This document shows positions 17,700-26,943 of a DNA stretch of 64,000 nucleotides, one piece after another (positions within the stretch are counted from its first letter, which is position 1; each line of letters starts with the position of its first letter). The notes below the pieces were generated by a model. That model was not told the origin of the DNA, did no database searches, and saw only the letters and a list, made by a program, of their open reading frames with translations. The stretch spans positions 1,080,877 to 1,144,876 of the forward strand of contig NZ_QWDC01000002.1 in the NCBI RefSeq assembly GCF_003432115.1, read 5' to 3'. Made by a program: the position numbers and the translations under genes. This DNA is from Mucilaginibacter conchicola. GTDB lineage: Bacteria > Bacteroidota > Bacteroidia > Sphingobacteriales > Sphingobacteriaceae.

Positions 17700-18701
17700 A
17701 TGCTTAAACATCTACGAACCTACCTGTATTCTGTATTAATAGCCATTTTGGCACTGGCATTTCCATATCAAAAAGCCGTAGCAGCCGGGACTGATACAGG
17801 CCGTGTTACGCTACCTGTTGATAGCAGCAAAGTGGCAACCCGCATCCTTAACCGCGATTTTAATAATATCTATATCCAGAACCTGTCGCCGGCATTTTTA
17901 GGGCAGGAGTTTTTTCAGCCTAATAAAACTTTATTGGTTGGCGATGTAAATACACACTTTGTATTGCTGAGTTCACCGCGATCGCGCTTGTTTGTTGATG
18001 TGTCGGCAAGGGTTAAAGTGAGGTTGCTGAAAGAATATGGTAACCCGGTAAAATCGCCAAGCTATATGCCGGGCTTAAACCTGTACTACCGGTTAAATAA
18101 TGATGCTTATCATCCGCAATATATATCAGCATCATATACACACCACTCCAACGGTATCCGCGGGCCTTCTCTAAATACCGATGGAAGCGTAAATGTGGAC
18201 AGCGGCAAATTCAGTACCGATTTTATACAGGTGAATTATACGCTTGGTAAACGAACCGATAAGCCAAATACTATCCTAAACCAATTTGGAACCCTTGGGA
18301 TAGAAATGCACCGTTCTTTATTTGACGATGGTGGCGGTGCCTCTCTGGGCCTGCCGGGCCATTACGGTTTTGTGCGTGTTAATGGTACCTACATCCACAA
18401 CCTGGCCAAACGCTACCAGGACGATATTGACCCCAATAAATCTGACTTTAGAAACTGGCAGCGCCTGCAGTTTGATTTTACCTACATTGCCGGTAAAACA
18501 GGTTATGCCGCTACCGATTTGGGTAAACGCTTAAATGCCAGCTTAAAATATTACTACCAGTTCCCGTTTATGCATAACGCAGCCTTTTTGGTTGGCGCCG
18601 GCTATCGCGGGCAGGACGATTACAATATCTATTTCCAGGACAACTATTTCTACATGCAGCTGGGCATAGCCTCGGGGTTGAATTTCCTGTTTAGCAAGTA
18701 G
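17700..18701 (+). CDS. Outer-membrane beta-barrel-like protein with an HxSNG motif
   Basis: 333 residues, signal peptide to about residue 28 (AVAAG). The rest is rich in alternating hydrophobic/polar strands with aromatic girdles (LNLYYRLNN, YIHNL, LNASLKYYYQFPF), and the protein ends in strand-like LNFLFSK. The sequence YTHHSNGIRG resembles the H-x-S-N-G active-site stretch of outer-membrane phospholipase A (PldA), but overall similarity is not evident to me. It is monocistronic. A lipid-active or structural barrel are both possible. Confidence 0.5.
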   Translation: MLKHLRTYLYSVLIAILALAFPYQKAVAAGTDTGRVTLPVDSSKVATRILNRDFNNIYIQNLSPAFLGQEFFQPNKTLLVGDVNTHFVLLSSPRSRLFVDVSARVKVRLLKEYGNPVKSPSYMPGLNLYYRLNNDAYHPQYISASYTHHSNGIRGPSLNTDGSVNVDSGKFSTDFIQVNYTLGKRTDKPNTILNQFGTLGIEMHRSLFDDGGGASLGLPGHYGFVRVNGTYIHNLAKRYQDDIDPNKSDFRNWQRLQFDFTYIAGKTGYAATDLGKRLNASLKYYYQFPFMHNAAFLVGAGYRGQDDYNIYFQDNYFYMQLGIASGLNFLFSK

Positions 18702-18909
18702 TGTGAGTTTGTAGTGGCCGGTTGGCAGTTTGCAGTAAAGGGTGCTCAAACCCTTGTTTTTAGTGGAGTGTATCAGTATTCAAGAACAATTCTAAACTGT
18801 AAAAATTTTGATTGACAAACTGCGTTATTACAGCAGCAATTAAAATAAATGTTAGATTTACACGCACTAAAATAAACCGGCAGCACCTAACTGTGCTGTT
18901 GCAATCTGC

Positions 18910-19590
18910 ATGAATATGAAAAAACTTATTTTGAGCACTCTTGCTGTAGCAACGTTACAGTACGCATCATTTGCACAATCAAAAAAAGGCACTCAAAGCC
19001 TGTTTGATGGTAAAACTACTAATGGCTGGCATGCCTACTTAAAACAAGATGCGGGCCCGTGGAGCGTTGTTGACGGCGCTTTACAGTTAGACCCTAAAGC
19101 ACCTAACCAGGCTGATCTGGTTACCGATGCTGAATACGAAAACTACGAACTTTCTATCGACTGGAAAATTGCCGAAGGCGGGAACAGCGGTATTATTTTC
19201 GGCGTGCACGAAGATCCTGCTTTGGGCGCTACTTACCTATCTGGGATAGAGATGCAGGTTTTAGATAACGAGAAAGCCGAAGACAATAAAAAAGCTAATC
19301 ACTTAGCAGGTTCATTATATGATATGAAAGCCGCCCCGGCTGATGCTGCAAAACCGGCAGGCCAGTGGAATACCGCTAAGATCCATAAAGAAAACGGTCA
19401 CCTTATTTTCTGGCTGAATGGCAAAGAAGTGATCAACGTACAAATGGGTAGCCCCGAGTGGACCGAGCTGATCAATAACAGCAAATTTAAAACCTGGAAA
19501 GATTTTGCTAAATATCCAAAAGGACACATCGCTTTGCAATCGCACGGTGCTGTTGTATCGTACAAGAACATCAAGCTTAAAACTTTGTAA
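18910..19590 (+). CDS. DUF1080 protein (3-keto-disaccharide hydrolase family)
   Basis: 226 residues. Signal peptide (MKKLILSTLAVATLQYASFAQ). The whole mature part is a DUF1080 jelly-roll: QSLFDGKTTNGWHAYLKQ, GPWSVVDGALQLDP, YELSIDWKIAEGGNSGI, the metal/ligand stretch YLSGIEMQVLDNE, and a terminal VVSYKNIKLKTL. The family (PF06439) contains enzymes that cleave glycosidic bonds of 3-keto-glycosides. It lies 32 bases before the GMC dehydrogenase gene, so oxidation at C3 and cleavage would be encoded together. ATG codons at 18910 and 18916 are both possible starts. Confidence 0.88.
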   Translation: MNMKKLILSTLAVATLQYASFAQSKKGTQSLFDGKTTNGWHAYLKQDAGPWSVVDGALQLDPKAPNQADLVTDAEYENYELSIDWKIAEGGNSGIIFGVHEDPALGATYLSGIEMQVLDNEKAEDNKKANHLAGSLYDMKAAPADAAKPAGQWNTAKIHKENGHLIFWLNGKEVINVQMGSPEWTELINNSKFKTWKDFAKYPKGHIALQSHGAVVSYKNIKLKTL

Positions 19591-19622
19591 TTTACTCTCT
19601 TAATTTATAGTTCGACATATAA

Positions 19623-21359
19623 ATGGAAGATCTTCAGATAAAAAAGACCGGCACGGTTTACGACGCTATTGTTGTAGGCTCGGGCGCCGGTGGTGGTATG
19701 GCCGGTTACGTACTGGCGCATGCCGGCTTAAAAGTACTGATGCTTGAGGCTGGTGCTTATTTCGATCCGAAAACAGATTCGCACCAGTTAAAATGGGCAT
19801 GGGAATCTGCCCGCCGTGGTGCTGGTACAACCCGTCCGTTTGGTGATTTTGATGCTGCTTACGGCGGCTGGCAATTGGATGGCGAGCCATATACTACTAA
19901 GGATGGTACCGAGTTTGAGTGGTTCCGCGCGCGTATGCTGGGCGGCCGTACCAATCACTGGGGTCGTATATCATTACGTATGGGGCCTGATGACTTTAAG
20001 CCCAAAGATGGTTTAACCGATCCGTGGCCTATCACTTATGATGACCTTAAACCGTTCTACGACCGTGTTGACCGCATGATAGGTGTTTACGGTACGGTAG
20101 AAAATATTGAAAGCGAACCGGATGGTATCTTCCTTCCGCCGCCAAAACCGCGTTTAAATGAACTGTTCATTAAACAAGGCGCTACCAAAGCGGGCGTTAA
20201 GGTGATTACCGGTCGTGGCTCTGTTTTGACAGAAGCACTTAAAGATAACAAAGACCGTGGTGCATGTTTCTACTGCGGGCAATGTGGCCGTAGCTGTAAA
20301 GTGTATGGCGATTTCTCGGCATCATCATGTTTGGTAATCCCATCATTAAAAACCGGCAATCTTAAGCTGATCACCAACGCCATGGTGCGCGAGGTATTAA
20401 CCGATAAAGAAGGTAAAGCTACCGGCGTATCTTATGTTAACCGCGAAGATATGCAGGAGTACCAGGTAAACGCCAAAATAGTTATCCTGGGAGCCAGTGC
20501 GGGCGAATCTGCACGTTTGTTGCTTAACTCAAAATCAGCCGCACACCCGGGTGGTTTGGCCAACAGCAGCGGTGTAGTTGGTAAATACATTCATGATAGT
20601 ACAGGTTCAAGCGCGGGTGGTTTTCTTCCGCAGCTGATGGACCGCAAGCGCTATAACGAGGATGGTGTGGGCAGTGTGCACATCTACTCGCCTTGGTGGT
20701 TAGATAACAAAAAACTGAATTTCCCACGTGGTTACCACATCGAGTACGGTGGCGGTATGCACATGCCAACTTATGGCTTTGGCTGGGGTATAGAGAATAT
20801 GAACGGTGCCGTTCCGGGCCGCGATGGTAAGCAAAAACCAGGCGGCGGTTACGGCGCTGGATTAAAAGATGATTATCGCCGTTTCTTTGGTACGCAGGTA
20901 GGTATGGCCGGCCGTGGTACAGCCATTGCCCGTGCCGATAACTATTGCGAGATAGACCCTGATGGTGTGGTTGATAAATACGGTATCCCTGTATTGCGTT
21001 TCCACTACAAATGGACAAACGACGAGATTGCCCAAGCCAAACACATGCAAGAAACTTTTGAAGAGGTACTGCACAATATGGGCGCTATCCATGGTAAAAT
21101 GCAAGGCCCCGAAACCAACTACGGTTTAGAGGCACCAGGCAAGATCATCCACGAGGTGGGTACGGTGCGTATGGGCGATGATCCTAAAAAATCGGCCCTT
21201 AACAAATACTGCCAGGCGCATGACTGTAACAACCTGTTTGTGGTTGATGCCGCTCCGTTTGTTCAGCAAGGTGATAAAAACGCCACCTGGACCATCCTTG
21301 CGCTAAGCATGCGTACTGCAGAATACATTTTATCACAACGTAAAAAACTAAACGTATAG
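19623..21359 (+). CDS. GMC-family FAD dehydrogenase (glucoside 3-dehydrogenase-like large subunit)
   Basis: 578 residues. FAD-binding motif [16 protein letters not shown] near residue 18, with LMLEAG at the end of the fold; GMC C-terminal domain with HEVGTVRMG and [18 protein letters not shown] cysteine cluster sits at residues 215-225 ([11 protein letters not shown]), like the iron-sulfur segment of FAD glucose/glucoside dehydrogenases. No signal peptide. The next gene, four bases on, encodes the Tat-bearing small subunit that would carry it out of the cytosol. Likely reaction: oxidation of a sugar ring hydroxyl (C3) in the periplasm, with electrons passed to a carrier not encoded here. Confidence 0.88.
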   Translation: MEDLQIKKTGTVYDAIVVGSGAGGGMAGYVLAHAGLKVLMLEAGAYFDPKTDSHQLKWAWESARRGAGTTRPFGDFDAAYGGWQLDGEPYTTKDGTEFEWFRARMLGGRTNHWGRISLRMGPDDFKPKDGLTDPWPITYDDLKPFYDRVDRMIGVYGTVENIESEPDGIFLPPPKPRLNELFIKQGATKAGVKVITGRGSVLTEALKDNKDRGACFYCGQCGRSCKVYGDFSASSCLVIPSLKTGNLKLITNAMVREVLTDKEGKATGVSYVNREDMQEYQVNAKIVILGASAGESARLLLNSKSAAHPGGLANSSGVVGKYIHDSTGSSAGGFLPQLMDRKRYNEDGVGSVHIYSPWWLDNKKLNFPRGYHIEYGGGMHMPTYGFGWGIENMNGAVPGRDGKQKPGGGYGAGLKDDYRRFFGTQVGMAGRGTAIARADNYCEIDPDGVVDKYGIPVLRFHYKWTNDEIAQAKHMQETFEEVLHNMGAIHGKMQGPETNYGLEAPGKIIHEVGTVRMGDDPKKSALNKYCQAHDCNNLFVVDAAPFVQQGDKNATWTILALSMRTAEYILSQRKKLNV

Positions 21360-21363
21360 CCTT

Positions 21364-22005
21364 ATGAACAGAAGAGACTCCCTTAAAGCATTAGGTTTAG
21401 GAACCCTTAGCACGGGCCTTTTGGTTGGCGTAGGTTGTAAAACCGGCGAGGACAAAAAAGCAGATACTGCTGCAGCCGGCGGCAAACAGGAAGCTGTACC
21501 CGGCCGTATGCCCGAAGAGGTTGAACGTGAGAATAAGTTAAAAGAAGAGAAATACTTTGACGAGCACGAGATGGCTACTATCACTGTGCTGGCAGATATC
21601 ATTATCCCAAAAGATGAGCACTCCGGCAGTGCATCTGATGCCAAAGTGCCCGAGTTTATCGAGTTTATTGTGAAGGATATGCCATCACATAAACTACCAA
21701 TGCGTGGCGGCCTTAAATGGGTTGACCTGTATTGCTTAAACCACTACGGCAACCCGTTCATCAAATGCAGCAGCAAGCAACAAACAGAACTGTTAGACCA
21801 AATAGCTTATCCATCTACTGCCAAAGCAGAGGTTGCACAAGGTGTTAAGTTTTTCAGTTTGATGCGTAACCTTACCGCCTCAGGTTTCTGGAGCAGCGAG
21901 ATGGGCACGAAAGATGTTGGCTATGCCGGGAATGCCCCAAACAAATGGACAGGCGTACCAGTCGATGTATTGAAACAATACGGTATGGAGAACGTGACGA
22001 TATAA
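21364..22005 (+). CDS. Gluconate 2-dehydrogenase subunit 3-family protein
   Basis: 213 residues. Twin-arginine start (MNRRDSLKALGLG) followed by a hydrophobic run to VGC, possibly a Tat lipoprotein. The body matches the gluconate 2-dehydrogenase subunit 3 family (EHEMATITVLADIIIPKDEH; PEFIEFIVKDMP; FFSLMRNLTASGFW). In relatives this small subunit is needed for export and maturation of the GMC subunit. It begins four bases after that gene and is followed by a terminator, so it closes the DUF1080-GMC-subunit 3 operon. Confidence 0.9.
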   Translation: MNRRDSLKALGLGTLSTGLLVGVGCKTGEDKKADTAAAGGKQEAVPGRMPEEVERENKLKEEKYFDEHEMATITVLADIIIPKDEHSGSASDAKVPEFIEFIVKDMPSHKLPMRGGLKWVDLYCLNHYGNPFIKCSSKQQTELLDQIAYPSTAKAEVAQGVKFFSLMRNLTASGFWSSEMGTKDVGYAGNAPNKWTGVPVDVLKQYGMENVTI

Positions 22006-22028
22006 TTGGATATATCCTGATATTAAAA

Positions 22029-22055
22029 AGGCAAACCGAAAGGTTTGCCTTTTTT
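22029..22055 (+). terminator. Intrinsic terminator of the DUF1080-GMC operon
   Basis: A 9-bp perfect stem (AGGCAAACC, loop GAAA, GGTTTGCCT) is followed by five T. Confidence 0.85.
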
Positions 22056-22070
22056 GTACTCTATAATTAT

Positions 22071-22184
22071 GTCATTTCGAACGAGCGACAGCGAGGAGAA
22101 ATCTTCTCCGCCGTAAGTATCGCATGCAGAAGATTTCTCGTCGCCCCGCGCGCTCGATACCACCGCAAGCTCGCTCGAAATGAC
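22071..22184. repeat. Palindromic intergenic repeat, family B copy 1
   Basis: Outer arms GTCATTTCGAACGAGC and GCTCGCTCGAAATGAC; inner arms GAGAAATCTTCT and AGAAGATTTCTC. Related in layout, but not in sequence, to family A. The second copy is at 29675. Confidence 0.75.
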
Positions 22185-22203
22185 ATTGTGTTTGGAAGGA
22201 GCT

Positions 22204-22890
22204 CTAATTAAACCACTTCTTCTGCGTAGCTACTTTTATAGCCGATGCCTTGTTTGATACATGCAACTTCTCGTAAATATTAGCGATATGTTTGCGCACC
22301 GTATGCGGGCTAATGAATAGGCGCTCGCCAATTTCCTGGTAGTTTAACCCATCAACAATACGGTTCAGGATTTCCATTTCGCGGGCAGAGAGGGCGTATT
22401 CATTGTCTGCCGCAGGACTGGCTGGCTCAACAGTCTCTGGTTTATTGCGCAACAGGCCCAGCGCTTTCCGGGCTATCCGTGGCGACATGGGCACACCGCC
22501 CTCGTGTACTATCTCGGCAATGGCCTTTACAATATTTGATACCTTTTCATCTTTCAGCAAATAACCATCTGCCCCGGCTTTAATGGCATCAAACAATTTA
22601 TCATCGTCATCAAAAACAGTAAGCATCAGGAAATGCATATCAGGATAGCGGTCTTTAGCTATCATTACCGCTTCAATGCCATTCATAACGGGCATCTCAA
22701 TATCCATTAGCACCACTTGGGGGCGGTCTTCGGCACGTAGCCCGGCAAGGTCATTCAGAAAATCCATCCCGTCGCCGGCCTGCAAAACAACTTCTATTTC
22801 TTTGTAATTGGCAATATTGTTAACAAGCGCCTCGCGCAACAATCGCTTATCATCAACAATAGCAACCCGTATACTGCTCATGGTCATCAC
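22204..22890 (-). CDS. NarL/FixJ-type response regulator
   Basis: 228 residues. Receiver domain with acidic pair VDDKR, phospho-Asp63 in VVLMDIEMP and Lys in YLLKDEKVS. A C-terminal LuxR-type HTH follows (LSAREMEILNRIVDGLNYQE, then PHTVRKHIANIYEKLHVSNK). It binds DNA when phosphorylated by a histidine kinase. No kinase gene is adjacent, so it is an orphan in this window. The first four residues include two further Met codons, so the exact start is uncertain. Confidence 0.9.
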   Translation of the reverse strand: MMTMSSIRVAIVDDKRLLREALVNNIANYKEIEVVLQAGDGMDFLNDLAGLRAEDRPQVVLMDIEMPVMNGIEAVMIAKDRYPDMHFLMLTVFDDDDKLFDAIKAGADGYLLKDEKVSNIVKAIAEIVHEGGVPMSPRIARKALGLLRNKPETVEPASPAADNEYALSAREMEILNRIVDGLNYQEIGERLFISPHTVRKHIANIYEKLHVSNKASAIKVATQKKWFN

Positions 22891-23135
22891 CCTGTTTTGT
22901 TTAAAGATAAATTAAAAATAACAAAGCCGCCTTGGCTGCGTCTTTGTACCATAAGTTATATTAACTATTAGAAACTGAACCCGCCGCCGGAGCCATAAAT
23001 GCCAGGGTAAAAAATCGTTTCATTGTGTAGGTTTAGTTGTAACAGCTAAGATACTACCGCAACACAGTATTTCGCAATACTACATTTGTGGTATTGCTGG
23101 GCGCATTATTGTAAAAAATGCTATTTTGCGGCAGT

Positions 23136-23876
23136 ATGTACTTTATCCTTTCTAAGGTGCTTTTAGCATTTGCCATGCCGCTGTTTTGGGCATTTGCATT
23201 ATTTGTTTATGCCGCTATAACGCGTAAAGGTAAACAGAAGCAAAAGGCATTGATAGCCGGCATAATTGTATTTTACTTGTTCTCGATAAGAACTACTGCT
23301 GATGGTTTTGCCCGGCTATGGGATAAGGCCCCTGCGCAATTATCCGGCAAAAAATACAGTGCCATTATTCTTTTAGGAGGTTTTGTTTCTGAGGACGAAA
23401 CCGGCAATGGATTCTTTAACTGGGCCGGTAACCGGTATTATACAGCTGTTAACCTTTTAAAAGATAGCACCGCAGGCCGCATACTTTTTACCGGCGGAAA
23501 CGCCAGTCTGTATCCTGATAAATTTAACGAAGTAAGTTTTGTGAAAAAGGCATTCAGGCAATCGGGAGTTGCCGATAGCTTGGTGCTTTTAGACAGCAAT
23601 GCCCGAAATACCGACGAGAATGCAAAATTTTCCAAAGTACTTTTGCAAAAAAGCGGTCTTAAAGGGCCTTATTTATTAGTTACTTCTGCTTTTCATGTGC
23701 GCAGGGCGGCTTTGATATTTAAGAAACATAACATCGAGGTTATTCCTTATCCTTGCAATTATTTGGAGACAAAACATTTTAGCACCGAGGCTATAATCCC
23801 CAATGCTGATGCCATTGAACTGTGGAATTTATATATTAAAGAAGTTATTGGCTACGTTGTAGCATTAGTAAGATAA
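23136..23876 (+). CDS. YdcF/ElyC-family (DUF218) membrane protein
   Basis: 246 residues from the ATG at 23136. Two membrane helices come first (ILSKVLLAFAMPLFWAFALF and AGIIVFYLFSI region). A DUF218 domain follows with IILLGGFVSED, FTGGNAS and LLDSNARNTDENAKF (the N-T-x-E-N motif), and VTSAFHVRRAAL. Relatives (ElyC, SanA, YdcF) are linked to envelope and peptidoglycan-precursor integrity. The biochemical activity is unknown. The next gene begins four bases later, so they may share a transcript. Confidence 0.85.
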   Translation: MYFILSKVLLAFAMPLFWAFALFVYAAITRKGKQKQKALIAGIIVFYLFSIRTTADGFARLWDKAPAQLSGKKYSAIILLGGFVSEDETGNGFFNWAGNRYYTAVNLLKDSTAGRILFTGGNASLYPDKFNEVSFVKKAFRQSGVADSLVLLDSNARNTDENAKFSKVLLQKSGLKGPYLLVTSAFHVRRAALIFKKHNIEVIPYPCNYLETKHFSTEAIIPNADAIELWNLYIKEVIGYVVALVR

Positions 23877-23880
23877 ACGT

Positions 23881-24855
23881 ATGAAAAAACTATTATTAGG
23901 CTTATTAGCCATTGCTGGGATTGCCCAGCAAGGCGTTGCGCAAAAAAAAACATCAGGTAACCCCATTGCTGAAGGATGGTATGCCGACCCCGAAGCTGCC
24001 ATTTTTGGTAAACAGTATTGGGTATATCCTACTTACTCGGCACCCTACAACAAACAAGTACATTTTGACGCCTTTTCGTCGCCCGATTTGGTGAACTGGA
24101 CGAAGCATGATAACGTGCTCGATTCATCAAACGTAAAATGGGCCAAACGCGCCATGTGGGCACCTGCCATTGTTAAAAAGGATAACAAATACTACTTCTT
24201 CTTTGGAGCTAACGATATCCAGAACAACAATGAGACCGGTGGTATAGGTGTGGCAGTTGCCGATAAACCCGAAGGCCCATTTAAAGACCTGTTGGGCAAA
24301 CCCCTGATAGACAAAATTGTGAACGGCGCCCAACCTATAGATCAGTTTGTATTTAAGGACAAAGACGGCCAGTACTACATCATTTACGGCGGATGGGGGC
24401 ATTGCAACATCGCCAGGTTAAAAAGCGATTTTACAGGTTTGGAGCCTTTTGCTGATGGCACAACTTACCGCGAAATGACGCCGAAAGGTTATGTGGAAGG
24501 GCCTATCATGTTTATCCGTAAGGGTAAATACTACTTTATGTGGAGCGAAGGCGGATGGACTGGTCCCGACTATAAAGTAGCCTACGCCATCGGCGATAGT
24601 GTTAATGGTCCGTTTAAAAAAGAAGGAACTATTTTACAACAGGATGCCGCCATTGCTACCGGCGCAGGCCACCACTCGGTGATACAGGTGCCCGGCAAAG
24701 ATGAGTGGTACATTGTTTACCACCGCCGCCCGCTTGGCGAGACCGATGGCAACCACCGCGTTACCTGTATAGATAAAATGACCTTCGATAAAAACGGCCT
24801 CATCAATACCGTTAAAATGACCAATGAAGGTGTAACGGCGAATAAGATAAAGTAA
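23881..24855 (+). CDS. Glycoside hydrolase family 43
   Basis: 324 residues. Signal peptide (MKKLLLGLLAIAGIAQQGVA). Five-bladed propeller pattern with catalytic-type residues: Asp36 in WYADPEAA (base), an Asp in QPIDQFVF (pKa modulator position), and Glu206 in YVEGPIMF (acid). Also WAPAIVKKDNKYYFFFG and AGHHSVIQ. The family acts on arabinose- or xylose-containing glycans; which bond is cut cannot be deduced. It starts four bases after the YdcF gene and is followed by a family A repeat. Confidence 0.9.
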   Translation: MKKLLLGLLAIAGIAQQGVAQKKTSGNPIAEGWYADPEAAIFGKQYWVYPTYSAPYNKQVHFDAFSSPDLVNWTKHDNVLDSSNVKWAKRAMWAPAIVKKDNKYYFFFGANDIQNNNETGGIGVAVADKPEGPFKDLLGKPLIDKIVNGAQPIDQFVFKDKDGQYYIIYGGWGHCNIARLKSDFTGLEPFADGTTYREMTPKGYVEGPIMFIRKGKYYFMWSEGGWTGPDYKVAYAIGDSVNGPFKKEGTILQQDAAIATGAGHHSVIQVPGKDEWYIVYHRRPLGETDGNHRVTCIDKMTFDKNGLINTVKMTNEGVTANKIK

Positions 24856-24870
24856 GAACATTATACAATC

Positions 24871-24969
24871 ATGTCATTGCGATGAGCGTTAGCGACGCGG
24901 CAATCTCCTCGCGTTTGAGTAGCGTGTGAGGAGATTGCTTCTCCGCCAGCCGGCGGATCGCAATGACAT
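24871..24969. repeat. Palindromic intergenic repeat, family A copy 3
   Basis: Outer arms ATGTCATTGCGAT and ATCGCAATGACAT; inner arms GGCAATCTCCTC and GAGGAGATTGC. It carries the extra CCGCCAGCCGGCGG block near the right arm, as does the copy at 29796. Confidence 0.75.
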
Positions 24970-24988
24970 GGTTTTTAATTCCGGTACT

Positions 24989-25549
24989 ATGCAACACCCC
25001 ACCCATAACCCCTGGAAAATTGTATCAGAACAACCCATCTATGATAACCCGTGGATAAACGTTACCGAATACCAGGTGATCAACCCATCGGGAAACCCGG
25101 GCATTTATGGCAAAGTGCACTATAAGAACATCGCCATTGGTATATTGCCTTTGGATGATGACATGAACACCTATCTGGTGGGCCAGTACCGATTTACGCT
25201 GAACCAATACAGCTGGGAGATCCCCGAAGGTGGTGGCCCGTTGGGGATTGATCCTTTAGAATCGGCAAAGCGCGAATTATTAGAAGAAACCGGGCTCAAA
25301 GCATCAGACTGGAAAGAGATTCAACGGATGCATTTATCAAACTCTGTTACTGATGAATTATGCATATTGTACGTAGCCAAAGGCCTGCAGCAATTTGAGG
25401 CTGAGCCCGAGGATACCGAAGACCTGATGGTAAATAAAGTGCCTTTTGATGAGGTTTACCGCATGGTTTGCAATGGCGAAATAACCGATTGCCTTGCTGT
25501 TGCAGCGATACTTAAAGTAAAGTTAATGCAGTTAGAGAACACTTTATAA
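24989..25549 (+). CDS. NUDIX hydrolase (ADP-ribose pyrophosphatase-like)
   Basis: 186 residues from the ATG at 24989. Earlier in-frame codons fall inside the repeat and are rejected. The NUDIX box is complete: GGGPLGIDPLESAKRE, then LLEETGL. The preceding IPEGGGP and the length fit the ADP-ribose/nucleoside-diphosphate-sugar branch (NudF-like). It would hydrolyse a nucleoside diphosphate linked to another group in the cytosol. Single gene; the acyltransferase follows after 49 bases. Confidence 0.88.
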   Translation: MQHPTHNPWKIVSEQPIYDNPWINVTEYQVINPSGNPGIYGKVHYKNIAIGILPLDDDMNTYLVGQYRFTLNQYSWEIPEGGGPLGIDPLESAKRELLEETGLKASDWKEIQRMHLSNSVTDELCILYVAKGLQQFEAEPEDTEDLMVNKVPFDEVYRMVCNGEITDCLAVAAILKVKLMQLENTL

Positions 25550-25598
25550 CTGAAACACTTATCCATTTCTCAAAAAAACTTAAATTTGTAAGTTCATT

Positions 25599-26342
25599 AT
25601 GAGAAAGTTTTTAGGATACATCCTTTCGCCGATAGCTATTTCGGTATTCTTCCTGTTTTTGCTGATCTTTCATCCCCTGCAATGGATTTGCCTTAAGTTG
25701 GGCGGTTATGCTGCGCATAAGAGATGTGTGGATATCCTTAATTTTTTCTTAGTAACATCGGTTTACTTTGCGGGTAACACCGTGCATTTTAAAAACGAGC
25801 AGAACCTGCCTGTTGGTCGGCCTATTATTTTTATGGCGAACCATCAAAGCTTGTTCGATATCCCGCCGATGATCTTTTTCCTGTGGAAGTACCACGCCAA
25901 GTTTGTTTCAAAAGTTGAACTGGCAAAAGGCATTCCCTCTATTTCATTCAACCTTCGCCATGGTGGCGGTGCTAATATAGACCGTAAAGACCCCCGCGGT
26001 TCTATAATGGAGCTATCCAAGTTTGGCACCCGCATGAAAGATAATAACTGGGGTGCTATGATATTCCCTGAGGGAACACGCTCTAAAGACGGGCATGTAA
26101 AAACTTTCCAATCGGCAGGTATTGCAACCTTACTAAAGAAATGCCCCAATGCTTTATTAGTGCCGGTAGCTATTACCGATAGCTGGAAACTGATTCAATA
26201 TGGCATGTATCCGCTAAATACCTTTACCCCCATGACCTGGGAAGTGCTTGAGCCAATAGAGCCATCAACCGGTACGGTTGATGAACTGGTTAAACTGGCC
26301 GAAGACCGCATAAGGGCAAAGGTTGAAAAGCTGCAGGCTTAA
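25599..26342 (+). CDS. 1-acyl-sn-glycerol-3-phosphate acyltransferase
   Basis: 247 residues. One N-terminal membrane helix (ILSPIAISVFFLFLLIF). PlsC motifs: block I NHQSLFD (HX4D), block II around GGGANIDRKDPRG, block III FPEGTRS, and block IV LVPVAITDS. It transfers an acyl chain to lysophosphatidate to make phosphatidate at the inner membrane. It overlaps the convergent DinB-type gene by four bases at the stop codons. Confidence 0.92.
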   Translation: MRKFLGYILSPIAISVFFLFLLIFHPLQWICLKLGGYAAHKRCVDILNFFLVTSVYFAGNTVHFKNEQNLPVGRPIIFMANHQSLFDIPPMIFFLWKYHAKFVSKVELAKGIPSISFNLRHGGGANIDRKDPRGSIMELSKFGTRMKDNNWGAMIFPEGTRSKDGHVKTFQSAGIATLLKKCPNALLVPVAITDSWKLIQYGMYPLNTFTPMTWEVLEPIEPSTGTVDELVKLAEDRIRAKVEKLQA

Positions 26343-26875
26343 CTTCTTATCCTTTTTACGGTTTCTGTTAAATGCGCCAGGTGGTGATTGCCATGCCAAG
26401 CATATGTTGCCAGGTTGCGTTTTAATGAGATCACGGCGCCCGATTCAGGATGTATAAAGGTGCGATTCCACTGGTCTTCGGTAAAACTTTCAAACAGCGC
26501 AACAAGGTGCTGATGAATGCCCTCAAGCATTTTTAAAGAAGGCTCAACCGGCAGGCGGTAATCCGGTTGGATGGCCCAGGCTGCCTCTTCGTAGGGTTTT
26601 ATGATTGGGTTTTCTTCTGTAAGCGCCAGTTTAAAACGGCAAAGCGCATTCATGTGGCTATCAGCCAAATGGTGTACAACCTGGCGCAGCGTCCAGCCGC
26701 CGGCGCGGTATTGGGTGTCCAGTTGCTCGTAAGTAAGGCCCAGGATGGCTTCACGCACACGGCCGGGTAAAGTAGCTATTTCATGTATCCAATTGCGGTA
26801 GTCCTGTTCGGTGTATGACACGGGTGGTGTAAATTTTCCGATAGGATAGCGCATTTGTTCGTCGGTAAGTATCAT
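26339..26875 (-). CDS. YfiT/BstA-like putative metal-dependent hydrolase (DinB fold)
   Basis: 178 residues. Four-helix DinB/YfiT fold with the three metal-binding histidines visible in RQVVHHLADSH and AWHGNHHLAHL. The N-terminal IGKFTPP and LRQVVHH match the YfiT branch, now called bacillithiol transferases in Firmicutes. Bacteroidota homologues may use bacillithiol or another thiol. No thiol-biosynthesis gene is in the window. Cytosolic. Confidence 0.88.
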   Translation of the reverse strand: MILTDEQMRYPIGKFTPPVSYTEQDYRNWIHEIATLPGRVREAILGLTYEQLDTQYRAGGWTLRQVVHHLADSHMNALCRFKLALTEENPIIKPYEEAAWAIQPDYRLPVEPSLKMLEGIHQHLVALFESFTEDQWNRTFIHPESGAVISLKRNLATYAWHGNHHLAHLTETVKRIRS

Positions 26876-26943
26876 TGTTATATTTTTATGGGTGGATATA
26901 GAACGCGCCTAAATTAGCGTTTTATGAATATTTCGCTGAACTG

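Noticed and set aside
20524..21018. Antisense open frame of 164 codons opposite the GMC dehydrogenase
   Set aside because: The sense protein is well conserved; the antisense product is low-complexity and His/Arg/Tyr-rich, typical of a shadow.
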